Shown here in pieces: positions 1 through 9,649 of a stretch of 64,000 bases of DNA. The notes under the pieces were generated by a model. The model saw only the letters and a list, made by a program, of their open reading frames with translations, was not told the origin of the DNA and made no database searches. Every line of letters starts with the position of its first letter. Within the stretch, counting starts at the first letter, position 1. Made by a program: the position numbers and the translations under genes. Source of the stretch: Williamsia sp. CHRR-6 (GTDB lineage Bacteria; Actinomycetota; Actinomycetes; Mycobacteriales; Mycobacteriaceae); assembly GCF_018474015.1 (NCBI RefSeq), contig NZ_JAHCSG010000001.1, positions 310,001 to 374,000 of the forward strand, in the 5' to 3' direction.

Positions 1-1555
1 CGACGATCTCCCACAGGCGTCGTTCCCATTTCTCCTTGCGGGCGAACACCACGTTGGTGGAGATCGGTGCGCGTCCGGCGGGAAGCTCACGCAGGGTGGA
101 GGTCTCGAGGTCGCCGTACACCGTCATGGCCACCGTGCGCGGGATCGGGGTTGCGGTCATGACCAGCATGTGCGGGATCAGACCGTCACGGCCCTTGTTG
201 CGCAACGTGTCCCGCTGTTCCACGCCAAACCGGTGCTGTTCGTCGACCACGATCAGACCAAGGTCGAAGAACTCCACGTGGTCCTCGAGCAACGCATGGG
301 TGCCGATCAGGATGCCCGCGGTGCCGGTCACCACCTCCAGCAACGTGTCACGTTTGGCTGCAGTCTTCATCGACCCGGTCAACAACGCCACCCGGGTGGC
401 GCGCTCGGGTGCCCCCAGTTCACCGGCACACGCCAACAGACCCAGCATGGACCGTAGTGTCCGATGATGTTGTACTGCAAGCACTTCGGTGGGTGCCAGC
501 AGTGCGCACTGGTAGCCGTTGTCGACCAACCTCAGCATGCACAACAACGCGGCCAGCGTCTTGCCCGAGCCCACCTCGCCCTGCAGCAGCCGGTTCATCG
601 GCTCGCCCAGCGACAGGTCGGCGCAGATCTCCTGGATCACCGCGCTCTGCCCGGCGGTGAGGGTGAACGGCAGCTGCGCGATCATCGCGTCCTCGATGCC
701 GTCGGCCACACGCTCGATGACCGGAGCACGATGACCCCGGTCGGCGCTGCGCCGTTGGGCCAGGCCCACCTGAAGAGCCAGCGCCTCATCGAATTTCAAA
801 CGCTGGGTTGCCGATTCGATGTGCTCGGCGGTGTCGGGCAGGTGGATCAGCCGCAAGGCCTCGTCGGCCCCGATCAGCCCGCGCGCCTCCCGCTGCGCCG
901 GGTCGAGCGGGTCGGCGATGGTGTCCACCTGCGCCAACACCTGACGCACCGCGGTCCAGATGTCCCAGGTCTGCAACGCACGAGTGGCCGGATAGACCGG
1001 TAGGAACGGCCGCAAGAACTCACTGCTGTCCAGGCGATCAGACTCCTGCGCACCCGAATCTGATCCGATCTCGGCGGCATCAGCCGAACCGGCCGCCATC
1101 GCGGTGAGCATTGCCGAACCGACCATCTCAACCCCAGATCCCGGCTCGGGCAACACCATCCAGTCAGGGTGGGTCAACTGCATCTCGTCCCGGAAGTAGC
1201 CCACCTCCCCCGACACCATGAACCGCACCCCGGTGGTCAACACACGGGCGATGCCGTACGGGTTGAAGAAGGTGACGCTGAAATTGCGGGTGCCGTCGTT
1301 TGCCTTGATGGACAGCAGCTTTCCCTTGCGGTTGCGCATCTGCCGCAGGTCGGCCTTGACGACCCGCGCCACCAACGTCACGTGCTCGCCCACCTCGGGG
1401 GCGCGCTGCGCCGACAGTTGACCCTGGCGCACATAGCGGTGTGGGACGTACCGCAGCAGTCCGCCGACCGTGCGCACCCCGATCTGCTCGGCGAACACGC
1501 CGGCGCGCTTCGCGCCCAGAACCGTTTCCAGGGAATCGAATTGACCGACGCTCAC
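1..1555 (-). CDS. recG: ATP-dependent DNA helicase RecG (C-terminus outside window)
   Basis: RecG remodels stalled forks and Holliday junctions using ATP. The visible 518 codons hold the N-terminal wedge/OB region and the first helicase lobe. A Walker A motif GEVGSGKT lies near residue 323, a DEQHRFG (DEAD-type) motif near 437 and MTATPIPRT (motif III) near 470. The family is about 740 residues, so roughly 220 residues with motifs IV-VI lie beyond position 1. The GTG start at 1553-1555 overlaps the TGA of the upstream DhaL-domain gene (GTGA), so the two are probably translationally coupled. The identification rests on motif order; the pairing with a DhaL-domain gene is common in Gram-positive bacteria. 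Confidence 0.95.
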   Translation of the reverse strand, partial: MSVGQFDSLETVLGAKRAGVFAEQIGVRTVGGLLRYVPHRYVRQGQLSAQRAPEVGEHVTLVARVVKADLRQMRNRKGKLLSIKANDGTRNFSVTFFNPYGIARVLTTGVRFMVSGEVGYFRDEMQLTHPDWMVLPEPGSGVEMVGSAMLTAMAAGSADAAEIGSDSGAQESDRLDSSEFLRPFLPVYPATRALQTWDIWTAVRQVLAQVDTIADPLDPAQREARGLIGADEALRLIHLPDTAEHIESATQRLKFDEALALQVGLAQRRSADRGHRAPVIERVADGIEDAMIAQLPFTLTAGQSAVIQEICADLSLGEPMNRLLQGEVGSGKTLAALLCMLRLVDNGYQCALLAPTEVLAVQHHRTLRSMLGLLACAGELGAPERATRVALLTGSMKTAAKRDTLLEVVTGTAGILIGTHALLEDHVEFFDLGLIVVDEQHRFGVEQRDTLRNKGRDGLIPHMLVMTATPIPRTVAMTVYGDLETSTLRELPAGRAPISTNVVFARKEKWERRLWEIV

Positions 1556-3279
1556 TCCACCCCCACCTGCAGCACCTCACCGGGCTGGCCGGCCGGGTAG
1601 GCCACGAACTCCACCCCCGGATGCGCCAGCGCCACGTGCTCGCCCAGTGCGTCGATCACCCCGTCGGCGATGTCGGCTCCGGCCAGCACCGTCACCAGTT
1701 CCCCACCGGTGCTGAGCATCAGGTCGACCAGCGCGGTGGCTGCTGCGATCTGATCGGCTCCGATCACCAGGATGTCGACGCCGATCAGCCCGAGGTGGTC
1801 CCCCACCTCACACATGCCGGCGAGCGTCAACATCGGTTCGGTCGCGATCACCACCGACCCACGCCGGGTGGCGGCCGCTGCCTCGGCCATCGCGTAGGCA
1901 TCGGCGTCGGGAGCCGCGGCGATGTCATGGACGGCCAGAGCCGAAAGACACTGCACCATGGACAAAGTGGGCAGAAACACCACAGCGCGATGACGGGACC
2001 GTGCGTCAGCGGCCACCGTCACCAGATCAGGCGAGGGCAACGCACCGTTGGCCATCACCACGACGTGGGCGGCATCGACGGCCAGGATCTCGCGAGCCAG
2101 CGTGGCCGCGTCGAGACCCTCGTCGGCTCGAACCACACTGGCGCCGGCGTCGGCGAACAGCTCCGCGGCGTCATCGCCGGTGACCACCGCGATGACCGAG
2201 CGAGCGCGCGAGGCGGGCCGATCGTCGGGATCGGTGGTTGCACGCACCGAGTCGAGCACGAAACAGGTGATCCGGATGTCACTGACCCGGCCCACCTCGA
2301 TCCCAGCTTCCACCGCCGCCCCCGGCTCGCAGGTGTGGACGTGCACCGAGAAACGTTCGGTGTCGGGAGCCGAGCTGTCCCCGACGATCACCACCGCGTC
2401 GCCGAGATCGTCGAGCCGCTCGCGCAGGGTGGGGATGCCGGTGGCCTCGGCACCGTCGAGGGTGAACATCACCTCGAAGTCCATCTCCGACGCCGGATCG
2501 CAGCCGGACTCACCCACCGCATGGCCGACCGGGTCACCGCCCCCGGCGAGCACACCGCGGTATCGCCGCCGCCGCGCACTGACCCCGGTCAGCACCTTGA
2601 CCATCGCGTCGACGACGACCAGCAGACCACGACCGCCGGCGTCGACCACGCCCGCGCGCGCGAGTTCGGGCAACTGCTCGGTCGTTCGATCCAGACCCTC
2701 GGCCACGGCATCGGCCACCGCGCGGGCCAGATCAGCCGGGGTCGCCTCACCGAGTTCACCGGCAGCCGCGGCCGCCGTACGCAGCAGGGTCAACACCGTT
2801 CCCTCGCGGGGATCGCTCAGCGCCCGGGTGGCGGCGAGCGCGGCCAGCCCGAGACCCGAGGTCCACAGTCGGTTGAAGGTCACCGCACCGTCGACCGCGT
2901 TGACATCGGCGGCATCGGCCAGCCCCACCAGCACCTGCGACAGGATGATCCCCGAGTTACCGCGAGCCCCGCTCACCGCGCCGTCGGCCGCTGCGCGCAC
3001 CACGGTCGGCACATCGGCCTGCACCGGGACGGCGGCCACCGCGGCCGCCGCCGCCGACATGGTGTGCAGCATGTTGCTGCCAGTGTCGGAATCGGGGATG
3101 GGGAACACGTTGAGGTCGTTGATCTCCCCGCGCACCTCGGTGAGACCGCGCACCGACTCGGCCAACCAGTCCCGCACCAGGCCCGGATCCAGGGCGGCAG
3201 AGCGGGGCGCGACGGGCCCGTCGGTCGCGGTGGGGGCCGAGTCCACGCCGGGGACGGCATTTGGCCCGATCGGGTTCAT
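1552..3279 (-). CDS. DhaL/DAK phosphatase domain protein, FakA/YloV-like
   Basis: A 575-residue protein with an N-terminal DhaL (Dak2) domain carrying the metal/ATP motif NVFPIPDSDTGSNM (Asp63 and Asp65) and a C-terminal FakA-type region. In Firmicutes FakA phosphorylates fatty acids held by a DegV/FakB protein. No FakB gene is seen here, so the substrate is an inference. The ATG at 3277-3279 was chosen because the frame stays open upstream only across the rpmB region and the DhaL domain begins about 30 residues after this ATG. It is divergent from rpmB and overlaps recG downstream. Alternative name: dihydroxyacetone kinase-like protein, although DhaK is absent. Confidence 0.9.
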   Translation of the reverse strand: MNPIGPNAVPGVDSAPTATDGPVAPRSAALDPGLVRDWLAESVRGLTEVRGEINDLNVFPIPDSDTGSNMLHTMSAAAAAVAAVPVQADVPTVVRAAADGAVSGARGNSGIILSQVLVGLADAADVNAVDGAVTFNRLWTSGLGLAALAATRALSDPREGTVLTLLRTAAAAAGELGEATPADLARAVADAVAEGLDRTTEQLPELARAGVVDAGGRGLLVVVDAMVKVLTGVSARRRRYRGVLAGGGDPVGHAVGESGCDPASEMDFEVMFTLDGAEATGIPTLRERLDDLGDAVVIVGDSSAPDTERFSVHVHTCEPGAAVEAGIEVGRVSDIRITCFVLDSVRATTDPDDRPASRARSVIAVVTGDDAAELFADAGASVVRADEGLDAATLAREILAVDAAHVVVMANGALPSPDLVTVAADARSRHRAVVFLPTLSMVQCLSALAVHDIAAAPDADAYAMAEAAAATRRGSVVIATEPMLTLAGMCEVGDHLGLIGVDILVIGADQIAAATALVDLMLSTGGELVTVLAGADIADGVIDALGEHVALAHPGVEFVAYPAGQPGEVLQVGVE

Positions 3280-3373
3280 ACCGCTATCCTTGCAGGGTTG
3301 TCGAGCGGCGGACCGAGGGTATCGGTGAGTGGCTCGGACACCGATCATGTACCCAAATCTGAGGAGTTCGACG

Positions 3374-3565
3374 ATGGCTGCCGTCTGTGACGTCTGCGCC
3401 AAGGGGCCCGGCTTCGGCAAGTCGGTCTCGCACTCGCACCGGCGCACCAACCGCCGCTGGAACCCGAACATTCAGACCGTTCGCGCGCAGGTGGCTCCCG
3501 GCACCCGCAAGCGTCTGAACGTGTGCACCTCCTGCCTGAAGGCCGGCAAGGTCACCCGCGGCTGA
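3374..3565 (+). CDS. rpmB: 50S ribosomal protein L28 (zinc-ribbon form)
   Basis: A 63-residue basic ribosomal protein of the large subunit. The core motif [18 protein letters not shown] is intact. Two Cys pairs, CDVC near the N-terminus (Cys5, Cys8) and CTSC near the C-terminus, mark the zinc-binding C+ type. Actinobacteria often keep a second, Cys-free copy for zinc starvation, which is not in this window. The ATG at 3374 is preceded by GAGGAG with seven bases of spacing, which excludes the in-frame ATGs further upstream. It lies 17 bases before the crotonase gene on the same strand. Confidence 0.97.
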   Translation: MAAVCDVCAKGPGFGKSVSHSHRRTNRRWNPNIQTVRAQVAPGTRKRLNVCTSCLKAGKVTRG

Positions 3566-3582
3566 CCCGCGATCACCCACGG

Positions 3583-4392
3583 ATGAGCACTCTGGCCAGC
3601 AGCTACGAGAGCATCGATCTGTCCGACGGCGTACTGACCGTCGCCATCTCCGCGCCCACGGGCGGCAACGCGATCACTCGCAGTGCCCTGCTCGAGGGCG
3701 CGGAGGTCTTTGCCGAGGTGGCCGCCGGGCGGCACGCGGTCGGCGCCATCCTGCTGGTCGGTCCAGGCGCCAACTTCTGCGCCGGTGGCGACGTACGAGC
3801 GTTCGCCTCGGTCGAGGACCGACCCACCTACATCCATGAACTGGCCGACCGGCTACACGACTTCGTGCTCGCACTGCACGCCACCGATGTGCCCGTGGTG
3901 GCCGCGGTCCACGGATGGGCTGCCGGCGCCGGGATGAGCGTGGTCTGCCATGCCGACATCGCCATCGGCGGACCGGGGACCTCGATGCGCCCGGCCTATT
4001 CGGGGATCGGACTCACCCCCGACGGTGGGCTCACCTGGACGCTGCCCCGCATCGTGGGCACCGCACGCGCGCGGCAGATCATCTTGACCAATGCGATCGT
4101 CACCGCAGGGCAAGCCCTGGAGATGGGTCTGCTGGCCCAGGTGGTCGACAGCGACGACGAGATCCTGCCCACGGCCCAGACCGTCGCCCGGACCCTGGCC
4201 GACGGGCCCCGGCGCTCGCTGCGGGCAGCACGGCAGCTGTTGTCGGCGAGCCCACAGCGCACTCTGGCGCAACAGCTTGCCGCCGAAGCTGATTCGATCG
4301 CCGCCCGGTCCGGTGAGGACGTGGGCATCGAGGGCATCAACGCCTTCATCGAGAAGCGTCGCGCCGACTTCACCGCAGCCAACGACGCCTGA
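3583..4392 (+). CDS. Crotonase-fold enoyl-CoA hydratase/isomerase, PaaG-like
   Basis: A 269-residue crotonase. The CoA oxyanion-hole segments NFCAGGDVRAF and AAGAGMS are present. The catalytic region reads SGIGLTPDGGLTWTLPRIVG. The Asp after TP is kept, but the Glu of classical hydratases (Glu144 in rat mitochondrial hydratase) is replaced. That pattern is typical of PaaG-type isomerases rather than true hydratases, so I infer an isomerase acting on enoyl-CoA or epoxyphenylacetyl-CoA-like substrates. The ATG at 3583 directly follows the rpmB stop by 17 bases, so it is likely cotranscribed with rpmB, an odd pairing that gives no functional clue. Confidence 0.85.
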   Translation: MSTLASSYESIDLSDGVLTVAISAPTGGNAITRSALLEGAEVFAEVAAGRHAVGAILLVGPGANFCAGGDVRAFASVEDRPTYIHELADRLHDFVLALHATDVPVVAAVHGWAAGAGMSVVCHADIAIGGPGTSMRPAYSGIGLTPDGGLTWTLPRIVGTARARQIILTNAIVTAGQALEMGLLAQVVDSDDEILPTAQTVARTLADGPRRSLRAARQLLSASPQRTLAQQLAAEADSIAARSGEDVGIEGINAFIEKRRADFTAANDA

Positions 4393-4426
4393 GGCGGCCG
4401 CCTCAGGGTGCCGAGTTGGTTGCAGG

Positions 4427-5104
4427 TCAGGGCAATCGCCAGTCGATCGGCTCCGCCCCGGCTTCGATCAAGGCAGCGTTGGCGCGGCTGAACGGGCGGG
4501 ACCCGAAGAATCCGCGTGCAGCCGACAGCGGTGACGGATGCGGCGAGGTGATGGTGGCGACCCCGGGCAACCAGTTCGCGGTGGCCGCCGCGTCTTTCCC
4601 CCACAGGATGGCGACCAGCGGTTGATCACGGGCCGCCAACGCCGAGATGGCACACTCGGTCACCGATTCCCACCCCTTACCGCGGTGTGAACCGGGGGTC
4701 CCCGGGGAGACGGTGAGTACCCGGTTCAACAGCAACACCCCAGCCTCGCTCCACGGCGTGAGGTCGCCGGTCTGTGGCCTCGGAAACCCGAGGTCGTCGC
4801 AGTACTCGGTGAAGATGTTGTTCAACGAACGCGGCACCGGACGCACGTCGGGGGCGACCGAGAAGCTCAGTCCCACAGCATGACCCGGCGTCGGATAGGG
4901 ATCTTGGCCGACGATCAGAACCCGCACCCGGTCCATCGGCGCCTCGAACGCGCGCAGTACGGCCGCACCCGCAGGCAGGTAGCCGCGCCCCGCAGCCATC
5001 TCGTCGCGCAGGAATCGACCCATGTCGGTGATCCTGGAGGCCACCGGGGCCAGCGCTGTAGCCCACGTCGGATCCATCAGCTCCGACAGCGGCTTGGGTG
5101 CCAT
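4427..5104 (-). CDS. ung: Uracil-DNA glycosylase, family 1
   Basis: Removes uracil from DNA as the first step of base excision repair. This 225-residue protein has the water-activating motif [18 protein letters not shown] (catalytic Asp68) and the HPSPLSA motif (His189). Most family-1 enzymes read GQDPYH; Pro in place of His is the form I associate with actinobacterial enzymes. The start codon shares one base with the stop of the upstream gamma-carbonic anhydrase (TGATG), so thiL, the anhydrase and ung form one operon. Length agrees with the family (220-230). Confidence 0.96.
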   Translation of the reverse strand: MAPKPLSELMDPTWATALAPVASRITDMGRFLRDEMAAGRGYLPAGAAVLRAFEAPMDRVRVLIVGQDPYPTPGHAVGLSFSVAPDVRPVPRSLNNIFTEYCDDLGFPRPQTGDLTPWSEAGVLLLNRVLTVSPGTPGSHRGKGWESVTECAISALAARDQPLVAILWGKDAAATANWLPGVATITSPHPSPLSAARGFFGSRPFSRANAALIEAGAEPIDWRLP

Positions 5105-5625
5105 CAGTCGATCCGCCGCAGATGCTCGCGGTAGTACCGCGCATTCTGGTGGTAACCGGCCACGTTGATGTCGAGATGGCCTTGCGCCACCTCAACACCC
5201 GGCCGGATCTTGGCCGGCACCCCGAGCGCCATCGCCCGCGCGGGTACGTCGAAGTCGAAGGGCACCACCGCGCCTGCCCCGACCACTGCGCCATCGCCGA
5301 CGCGAGCGCCGTTGAGCACCACCGACCCAGACGCGATCAGCACGTCGTCTCCCACCGTCGCGCCCTCGACGTGAGCGTTGTGGCCCAGCACGCACCGTGC
5401 GCCGATGGTCGTCGGGTGCACAGGGGTGCAGTGGACGACCGTGCCGTCCTGCACGTTGGTCATCTCCCCGACGGTGATGGTGCCGTAATCACCCCGCAGT
5501 ACCGCTCCGGGCCAGATCGACACTCCCGCAAGCAAAGTGACCGCTCCGATCACCGTGGCTTCGGGGTGGACGTATACGTCGTCGGAGATCACCGGGACTC
5601 GGTCGGCCAGTGCGTAGATCGCCAT
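5104..5625 (-). CDS. Gamma-class carbonic anhydrase / hexapeptide-repeat protein
   Basis: A 173-residue left-handed beta-helix protein built of hexapeptide turns ([20 protein letters not shown] and following). Histidines at TVVHCTPVH and GHNAHVEG match the zinc-binding positions of gamma-carbonic anhydrases of the YrdA/PaaY/CaiE group. Whether it hydrates CO2 or acts as a thioesterase-like or inactive member cannot be decided from sequence. It sits between thiL (28-base gap) and ung (one-base overlap) in one operon; this arrangement suggests shared expression, not a shared pathway. Confidence 0.9.
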   Translation of the reverse strand: MAIYALADRVPVISDDVYVHPEATVIGAVTLLAGVSIWPGAVLRGDYGTITVGEMTNVQDGTVVHCTPVHPTTIGARCVLGHNAHVEGATVGDDVLIASGSVVLNGARVGDGAVVGAGAVVPFDFDVPARAMALGVPAKIRPGVEVAQGHLDINVAGYHQNARYYREHLRRID

Positions 5626-5653
5626 CGGCCCAATCTATCGCGCGCGACAGGCC

Positions 5654-6670
5654 TCAGAAACTCTGCCAGCCCCGAACCTGAGGGACCTGACCATCGACCA
5701 ACACCGGGCTGGAGCTGCGTGGTTCGACCACCTCCCCGATCACCGTCCAGCCGGGCGGGATCGTTGCCGCGAAGGTGGCCAACAGCTGATGGTCTTCGCC
5801 GCCGCCGAGAGTCCACTCCAGCGGATCGGCCTCGAGGCGTCGGGCCGCGTCCATCAGTTGCGGATCCACCGGCAGCAGCGCCGACGAGATCTCCAAGGTC
5901 ACCTCCGAGGCCCGCGCCATCGTGGCCGCATCGTCGACCAAACCGTCGGAGATGTCGGTCATGGCACGAGCCCCGGCAGCCGCAGCAATCGACCCCTGGG
6001 TCAGGTCGACAATCGGAACCCGATGTGCGGCAACGAGATCAGGGAATTGGTCCACCCGGCCATGGAGCAGGGCCAACCCGGCGGCCGAGGACCCCACGGG
6101 CCCACTGACCGCCACCACATCCCCCACTCGAGCACCCCCCAGCTGGATCGAGCCACTCCCGGCCAGCACCCCCAGCGAGGTGACGCTCACCACGATCTCC
6201 TCGGTGCGCACCAGGTCACCGCCGACCACCTGCGCGCCGAAGCCCGCCGCCGCCTCCACCAAGCCGGCATCGATCGCCAACACCGTGCGCGCCGGGGTGG
6301 TGGCCGGACATCCGATGGACACCACCAAGCCGACACACACCGCTCCCATCGCGGCGATGTCGGCCGCGCTCTGGATGGCCGCGCGCGCCCCGATGTCCTG
6401 CGGGGTGGACCACCGCAGGCGAAAGTGCCTGTCCTGCACCAGGGTATCGGTCGACACCACCAGCGGACCTCGAAGACCCAGCACCGCGGCGTCGTCACCT
6501 GGACCGACCATGACCCGCGCGTCTGGAGCCGACCGCGGCACGACGGTGGTGGTGGCGATGCGCATCAACTCGGCCAGAAGCACCCGCTCGCCGAGGTCGG
6601 CCACGCTGGGGGCGGCACCACCACCGCCGATGCGCCCGGCGTCCATACCGTCGAGGTTGTCGGCCGCCAC
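5654..6670 (-). CDS. thiL: Thiamine-monophosphate kinase
   Basis: Phosphorylates thiamine monophosphate to the active cofactor thiamine diphosphate. The 338-residue protein shows the ThiL/AIRS fold motifs: GPGDDAAVL near the N-terminus (metal/ATP), STDTLVQDRHF, QSAADIAAMGA and the glycine-rich TLGGGEDHQLLATF near the C-terminus. I place the start at the GTG at 6668-6670 because AAGGAG lies seven bases before it; another in-frame GTG 18 bases upstream (6688) has no such site. It is first in the thiL-carbonic anhydrase-ung operon and divergent from the small RAM-domain gene. Confidence 0.95.
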   Translation of the reverse strand: MAADNLDGMDAGRIGGGGAAPSVADLGERVLLAELMRIATTTVVPRSAPDARVMVGPGDDAAVLGLRGPLVVSTDTLVQDRHFRLRWSTPQDIGARAAIQSAADIAAMGAVCVGLVVSIGCPATTPARTVLAIDAGLVEAAAGFGAQVVGGDLVRTEEIVVSVTSLGVLAGSGSIQLGGARVGDVVAVSGPVGSSAAGLALLHGRVDQFPDLVAAHRVPIVDLTQGSIAAAAGARAMTDISDGLVDDAATMARASEVTLEISSALLPVDPQLMDAARRLEADPLEWTLGGGEDHQLLATFAATIPPGWTVIGEVVEPRSSSPVLVDGQVPQVRGWQSF

Positions 6671-6773
6671 GCCCGCACTCCTTGTCACCTGATTCGCGCG
6701 CCGACGGGTTCGTCGGCGACAATGGTGACCAGTGTATTCACCGCCCGCGGTGGGCGAGACGAGAGGACGGCCG

Positions 6774-7019
6774 ATGGTTCAGGCATACATTCTGATCCAA
6801 ACCGAGGTCGGTCGGGCCGCCGCCGTCGCGCGTGCGATCAGCGAGATCGACAGCGTTGTCGCCTCCCGAGAGGTCTCTGGCCCCTACGACGTCATCGTGC
6901 ACACCGACGCCGCCGATCCCACGGCGCTGCGCTCCACGGTGGTGCCGGCCATCCAGGCGGTGGACGGGATCACCCGTACCCTGACGTGTCCGGTCGTGAG
7001 CGACGTCCGCGCGTCGTGA
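6774..7019 (+). CDS. Stand-alone Lrp/AsnC ligand-binding (RAM) domain protein
   Basis: An 81-residue protein made only of the RAM effector-binding fold (YILIQTEVGRAAAVARAI, then GPYDVIVHTDA). The helix-turn-helix of full Lrp/AsnC regulators is absent, so it cannot bind DNA alone. Such proteins may bind amino acids or modulate full-length Lrp partners (family knowledge). The ATG at 6774 follows a GAGAGGA site. Its stop overlaps the GTG of the DUF3515 gene (GTGA), so the two are coupled. Confidence 0.88.
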   Translation: MVQAYILIQTEVGRAAAVARAISEIDSVVASREVSGPYDVIVHTDAADPTALRSTVVPAIQAVDGITRTLTCPVVSDVRAS

Positions 7020-7702
7020 CCTCCACTCCGCCCGATCCGAACCGACCAGACCCCGAACGCATCGCTGATCCGGATCTCGACCCCGACACCGAATTGGGCC
7101 CCGACACCGCCGAACTGGGCGCCGACACCGAATTGAGCGCTGACACCGAATTGAGCGCTGACGCTGACCACGAGGCCACGTCGGGCTCTGATCACGACCG
7201 TCCCCGCAGCGCCGCGCTGATCGCGACGGTCGTCGCCATCCCGGTGGTCGTCATCGTCGCATTCATCGTGTTCGCCGCCGCCCGACCCGATCCATCCGAC
7301 CCCGCGCTGCCGTTGCCGACGATCACCGCCCCGCAGTCCACCGAGCCCGCGTGCGCGAAGCTCATCGCCGCGCTGCCTCGCACCTTCGCCGGGTTCGCCG
7401 CACGCACCGAGACCGACGGACTGATCGAGTGGCGCGAGCAAGGTTCAGGAACCGGCCCGCTGCAACTCAAATGCGGCGTGCAGCGCCCGAACGACCTCGC
7501 GCCCACCTCGGCTCTGTTGACGGTCAACGCTGTGCAGTGGTTCTCCCGATCCTCCACCGCGCCGGGAACCCTGTGGTTTGCCGTCGACCATCGGCCCTAC
7601 GTGGCGTTGTGGATCCCCGACAATGCGGGCAACGGACCGATCACCGACATCACCGACGTGATCGACACCGTGCTGGCCCGCAGCACGATCGATCTGGGAT
7701 GA
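7016..7702 (+). CDS. DUF3515 membrane-anchored protein with acidic repeat N-terminus
   Basis: A 228-residue protein. Residues 1-63 are acidic and contain imperfect hexapeptide repeats of the DTELSA type. One transmembrane helix follows (about residues 66-84, AALIATVVAIPVVVIVAFIV), then a C-terminal extracytoplasmic domain with CAKLIAALP, LKCGV and RPYVALWIPD, matching the DUF3515 pattern. Function is unknown. The GTG start at 7016 overlaps the previous stop. The gene is convergent with gpsA with only 20 bases between stops. The position equals Rv2980 in M. tuberculosis as I recall it. Confidence 0.85.
   Translation: MTSTPPDPNRPDPERIADPDLDPDTELGPDTAELGADTELSADTELSADADHEATSGSDHDRPRSAALIATVVAIPVVVIVAFIVFAAARPDPSDPALPLPTITAPQSTEPACAKLIAALPRTFAGFAARTETDGLIEWREQGSGTGPLQLKCGVQRPNDLAPTSALLTVNAVQWFSRSSTAPGTLWFAVDHRPYVALWIPDNAGNGPITDITDVIDTVLARSTIDLG
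7085..7159 (+). repeat. 18-bp in-frame tandem repeat in the DUF3515 gene
   Basis: Two perfect copies of GACACCGAATTGAGCGCT (7124-7141 and 7142-7159) follow two diverged copies (7085-7102 and a 21-base copy 7103-7123). The unit is a multiple of three, so copy changes only lengthen the acidic cytoplasmic tail. Confidence 0.9.
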
Positions 7703-7722
7703 CCGAGACCGACCCGGCCGGT

Positions 7723-8718
7723 TCATTCCGAGGTGGTGCTGCGGCTCAACAACGCGACGATCGCGTCGTGCACACCCAATCCCTCGGTGCACACGCGGTG
7801 CACGGCGTCGGTCAGGGGCATCTCCACCTGATGTGCCGCAGCCAGCGCGCGCACTGACGAACACGATGTCACCCCTTCGGCCACCTGCCCGTTCGTCGCG
7901 GCCCGGGCCTGCTCCAGCGTGCCGCCCTCACCGAGTCGGAAACCGAAGGATCGGTTGCGCGACAACGGCGATGAGCAGGTGGCGACCAGGTCTCCAACGC
8001 CGGCCAGACCGGCCAGGGTCTCCGGACGCGCCCCCAACGCCTGGCCCAGACGGATCGTCTCGGCCAGCCCGCGGGTGATGATCGACGCCTGGGTGTTGAT
8101 GCCCAGTCCCGCACCCGAAGCCATCCCGCAGGCCAGAGCGATCACGTTCTTCACGGCGCCGCCGACCTCACAGCCGACCACGTCGGTGTTGGTGTACGGA
8201 CGGAAAAACTTTGTGGTGCAGGCATCTTGGATGGATCGCGCACGAGCCACGTCCGAACAGGCGATGACCGTGGCCGCGGGCTGTCGTTGGGCCACCTCGA
8301 CGGCGAGGTTGGGACCCGAGAGCACGGCGATCCGATCGGCAGCGGCCCCGGTCACCTCCGCGATCACCTCGGACATACGCAACAACGAATCTCGTTCCAC
8401 CCCTTTGGCCACCGACAGCAACGTGGCGTCGGCTGAGATGTGGTCGCGCCACTGGGCGAGGTTCGCGCGCAGGGTCTGCGACGGGACCGCGCAGACCACG
8501 ACGTCGGCTCCCTCGAGCGCGCTCTGGTAGGAGTCGACGGCGCGCAGCTCTGCGGACAGGTCGACGCCGGCGAGGTAGTCGCTGTTGCGGTGGTGGGTGT
8601 TGATCTCGGCGACCAGCTCGGGCCGTCGAGCCCACAACACGGTGTCAGATCCGGCGTCGACGAACACCGTCGCCAACGCGGTCCCCCAGTTGCCCGACCC
8701 CATCACCGCGACCCGCAC
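7723..8718 (-). CDS. gpsA: NAD(P)-dependent glycerol-3-phosphate dehydrogenase
   Basis: Makes sn-glycerol 3-phosphate from dihydroxyacetone phosphate for phospholipid synthesis. The 331-residue protein has the Rossmann motif [17 protein letters not shown] at the start, the substrate-site region with [14 protein letters not shown] (catalytic Lys) and [10 protein letters not shown] use the GTG at 8716-8718, which follows GAGGAGG; the in-frame GTG six codons upstream would place that site inside the gene. A TAGGGT box at 8754-8759 could serve as -10. It is divergent from cofC. In M. tuberculosis a ddl gene lies next to gpsA; it is absent here. Confidence 0.96.
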   Translation of the reverse strand: MRVAVMGSGNWGTALATVFVDAGSDTVLWARRPELVAEINTHHRNSDYLAGVDLSAELRAVDSYQSALEGADVVVCAVPSQTLRANLAQWRDHISADATLLSVAKGVERDSLLRMSEVIAEVTGAAADRIAVLSGPNLAVEVAQRQPAATVIACSDVARARSIQDACTTKFFRPYTNTDVVGCEVGGAVKNVIALACGMASGAGLGINTQASIITRGLAETIRLGQALGARPETLAGLAGVGDLVATCSSPLSRNRSFGFRLGEGGTLEQARAATNGQVAEGVTSCSSVRALAAAHQVEMPLTDAVHRVCTEGLGVHDAIVALLSRSTTSE

Positions 8719-8811
8719 TCGACCTCCTCGTGGCACACCTCACTCGTGCGCCCACCCTAGCCGCAGCGACCACCGTGCCGGAGAGAACCGCGACTGCAGC
8801 ATCATGGACAG

Positions 8812-9642
8812 ATGGCCACCACCGACCACGCGGAGTCTGCCGGGGATGCCTGCGGTGGCGGCGCCGGGCGTCGGCTGGTCGCAGTGCTCGCGGTCAAGGG
8901 GCTCGACAACGCGAAGTCTCGGCTCTCCCCACTGTTCGACGCAGCGACCCGGCGTGAGCTGGTGCTGGCCATGGCCGTCGACACGATCACCGCGGCCATC
9001 GCGGCCGGAGTCGACCGCGTGGTGGTGGTGACCCCCGACGAGCGGGTGGCTCGCGCGGTGGTCGGCCCGTCGGTGACGGCAGTCGGCGAACACGGGGTGC
9101 CCGGGACTCGCCTCGCCGCCACCGCAGCAGAGACCGCCATCGGGTCAGGGTCGGGGTCGGACCAAGTGTCTGGGTCGAACCACGAATCTGGGTTGAACCG
9201 GGCCTACCGGATCGGCAGTATCGCCGCGCTGACACAGACCCCGGATGCGCAGCTGGTGCTGCTGCAAGCCGATCTGCCCAGCCTTCGTCCCGACCATCTT
9301 CGGGCGGCGGTGTCTGCCGCGACCGGCCACCGGCGTGCGCTGATCCCCGACCGGTCCGCGACCGGCACCGCTGCGCTGTTGCTGTGGGACACCTCCGAGC
9401 TGACCACACATTTCGGTCCCGACTCGGCCCGGCTGCACCTCGAGCAGGGGGCAGTTGACCTCATCGCCGACGGCCGGCAGTGGCCCGACCTGCGCGCTGA
9501 CGTCGACACCATCGACGACCTGCGCGCCGCGATTGTTCTCGGCGTGGGCCCGCGCACGGCTGCGGTCGTCGACGGCATCACCGGGTTCGGCGGCGGGCCG
9601 GTTGTCCACCTCGGCGCCAACCCGGCGCCGCATGCGTCATGA
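8812..9642 (+). CDS. fbiD: CofC/FbiD-type guanylyltransferase for coenzyme F420
   Basis: Activates phosphoenolpyruvate (mycobacterial FbiD) or 2-phospholactate (archaeal CofC) with GTP, the first step in building the F420 side chain. The 276-residue protein has the nucleotidyltransferase start [20 protein letters not shown] and the [15 protein letters not shown] metal-binding region. An insert of about 25 residues rich in Gly and Ser (near residues 103-125) separates the two. Substrate assignment follows the mycobacterial precedent. It stops just before ppk on the same strand, the same order as Rv2983-Rv2984. Confidence 0.9.
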   Translation: MATTDHAESAGDACGGGAGRRLVAVLAVKGLDNAKSRLSPLFDAATRRELVLAMAVDTITAAIAAGVDRVVVVTPDERVARAVVGPSVTAVGEHGVPGTRLAATAAETAIGSGSGSDQVSGSNHESGLNRAYRIGSIAALTQTPDAQLVLLQADLPSLRPDHLRAAVSAATGHRRALIPDRSATGTAALLLWDTSELTTHFGPDSARLHLEQGAVDLIADGRQWPDLRADVDTIDDLRAAIVLGVGPRTAAVVDGITGFGGGPVVHLGANPAPHAS

Positions 9643-9649
9643 TGGTGGC

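Noticed and set aside
1441-3390. A 649-codon plus-strand frame antisense to the DhaL-domain gene
   Set aside because: His/Gly/Arg-rich shadow translation typical of high-GC antisense; no motif, and the minus strand encodes a conserved protein.
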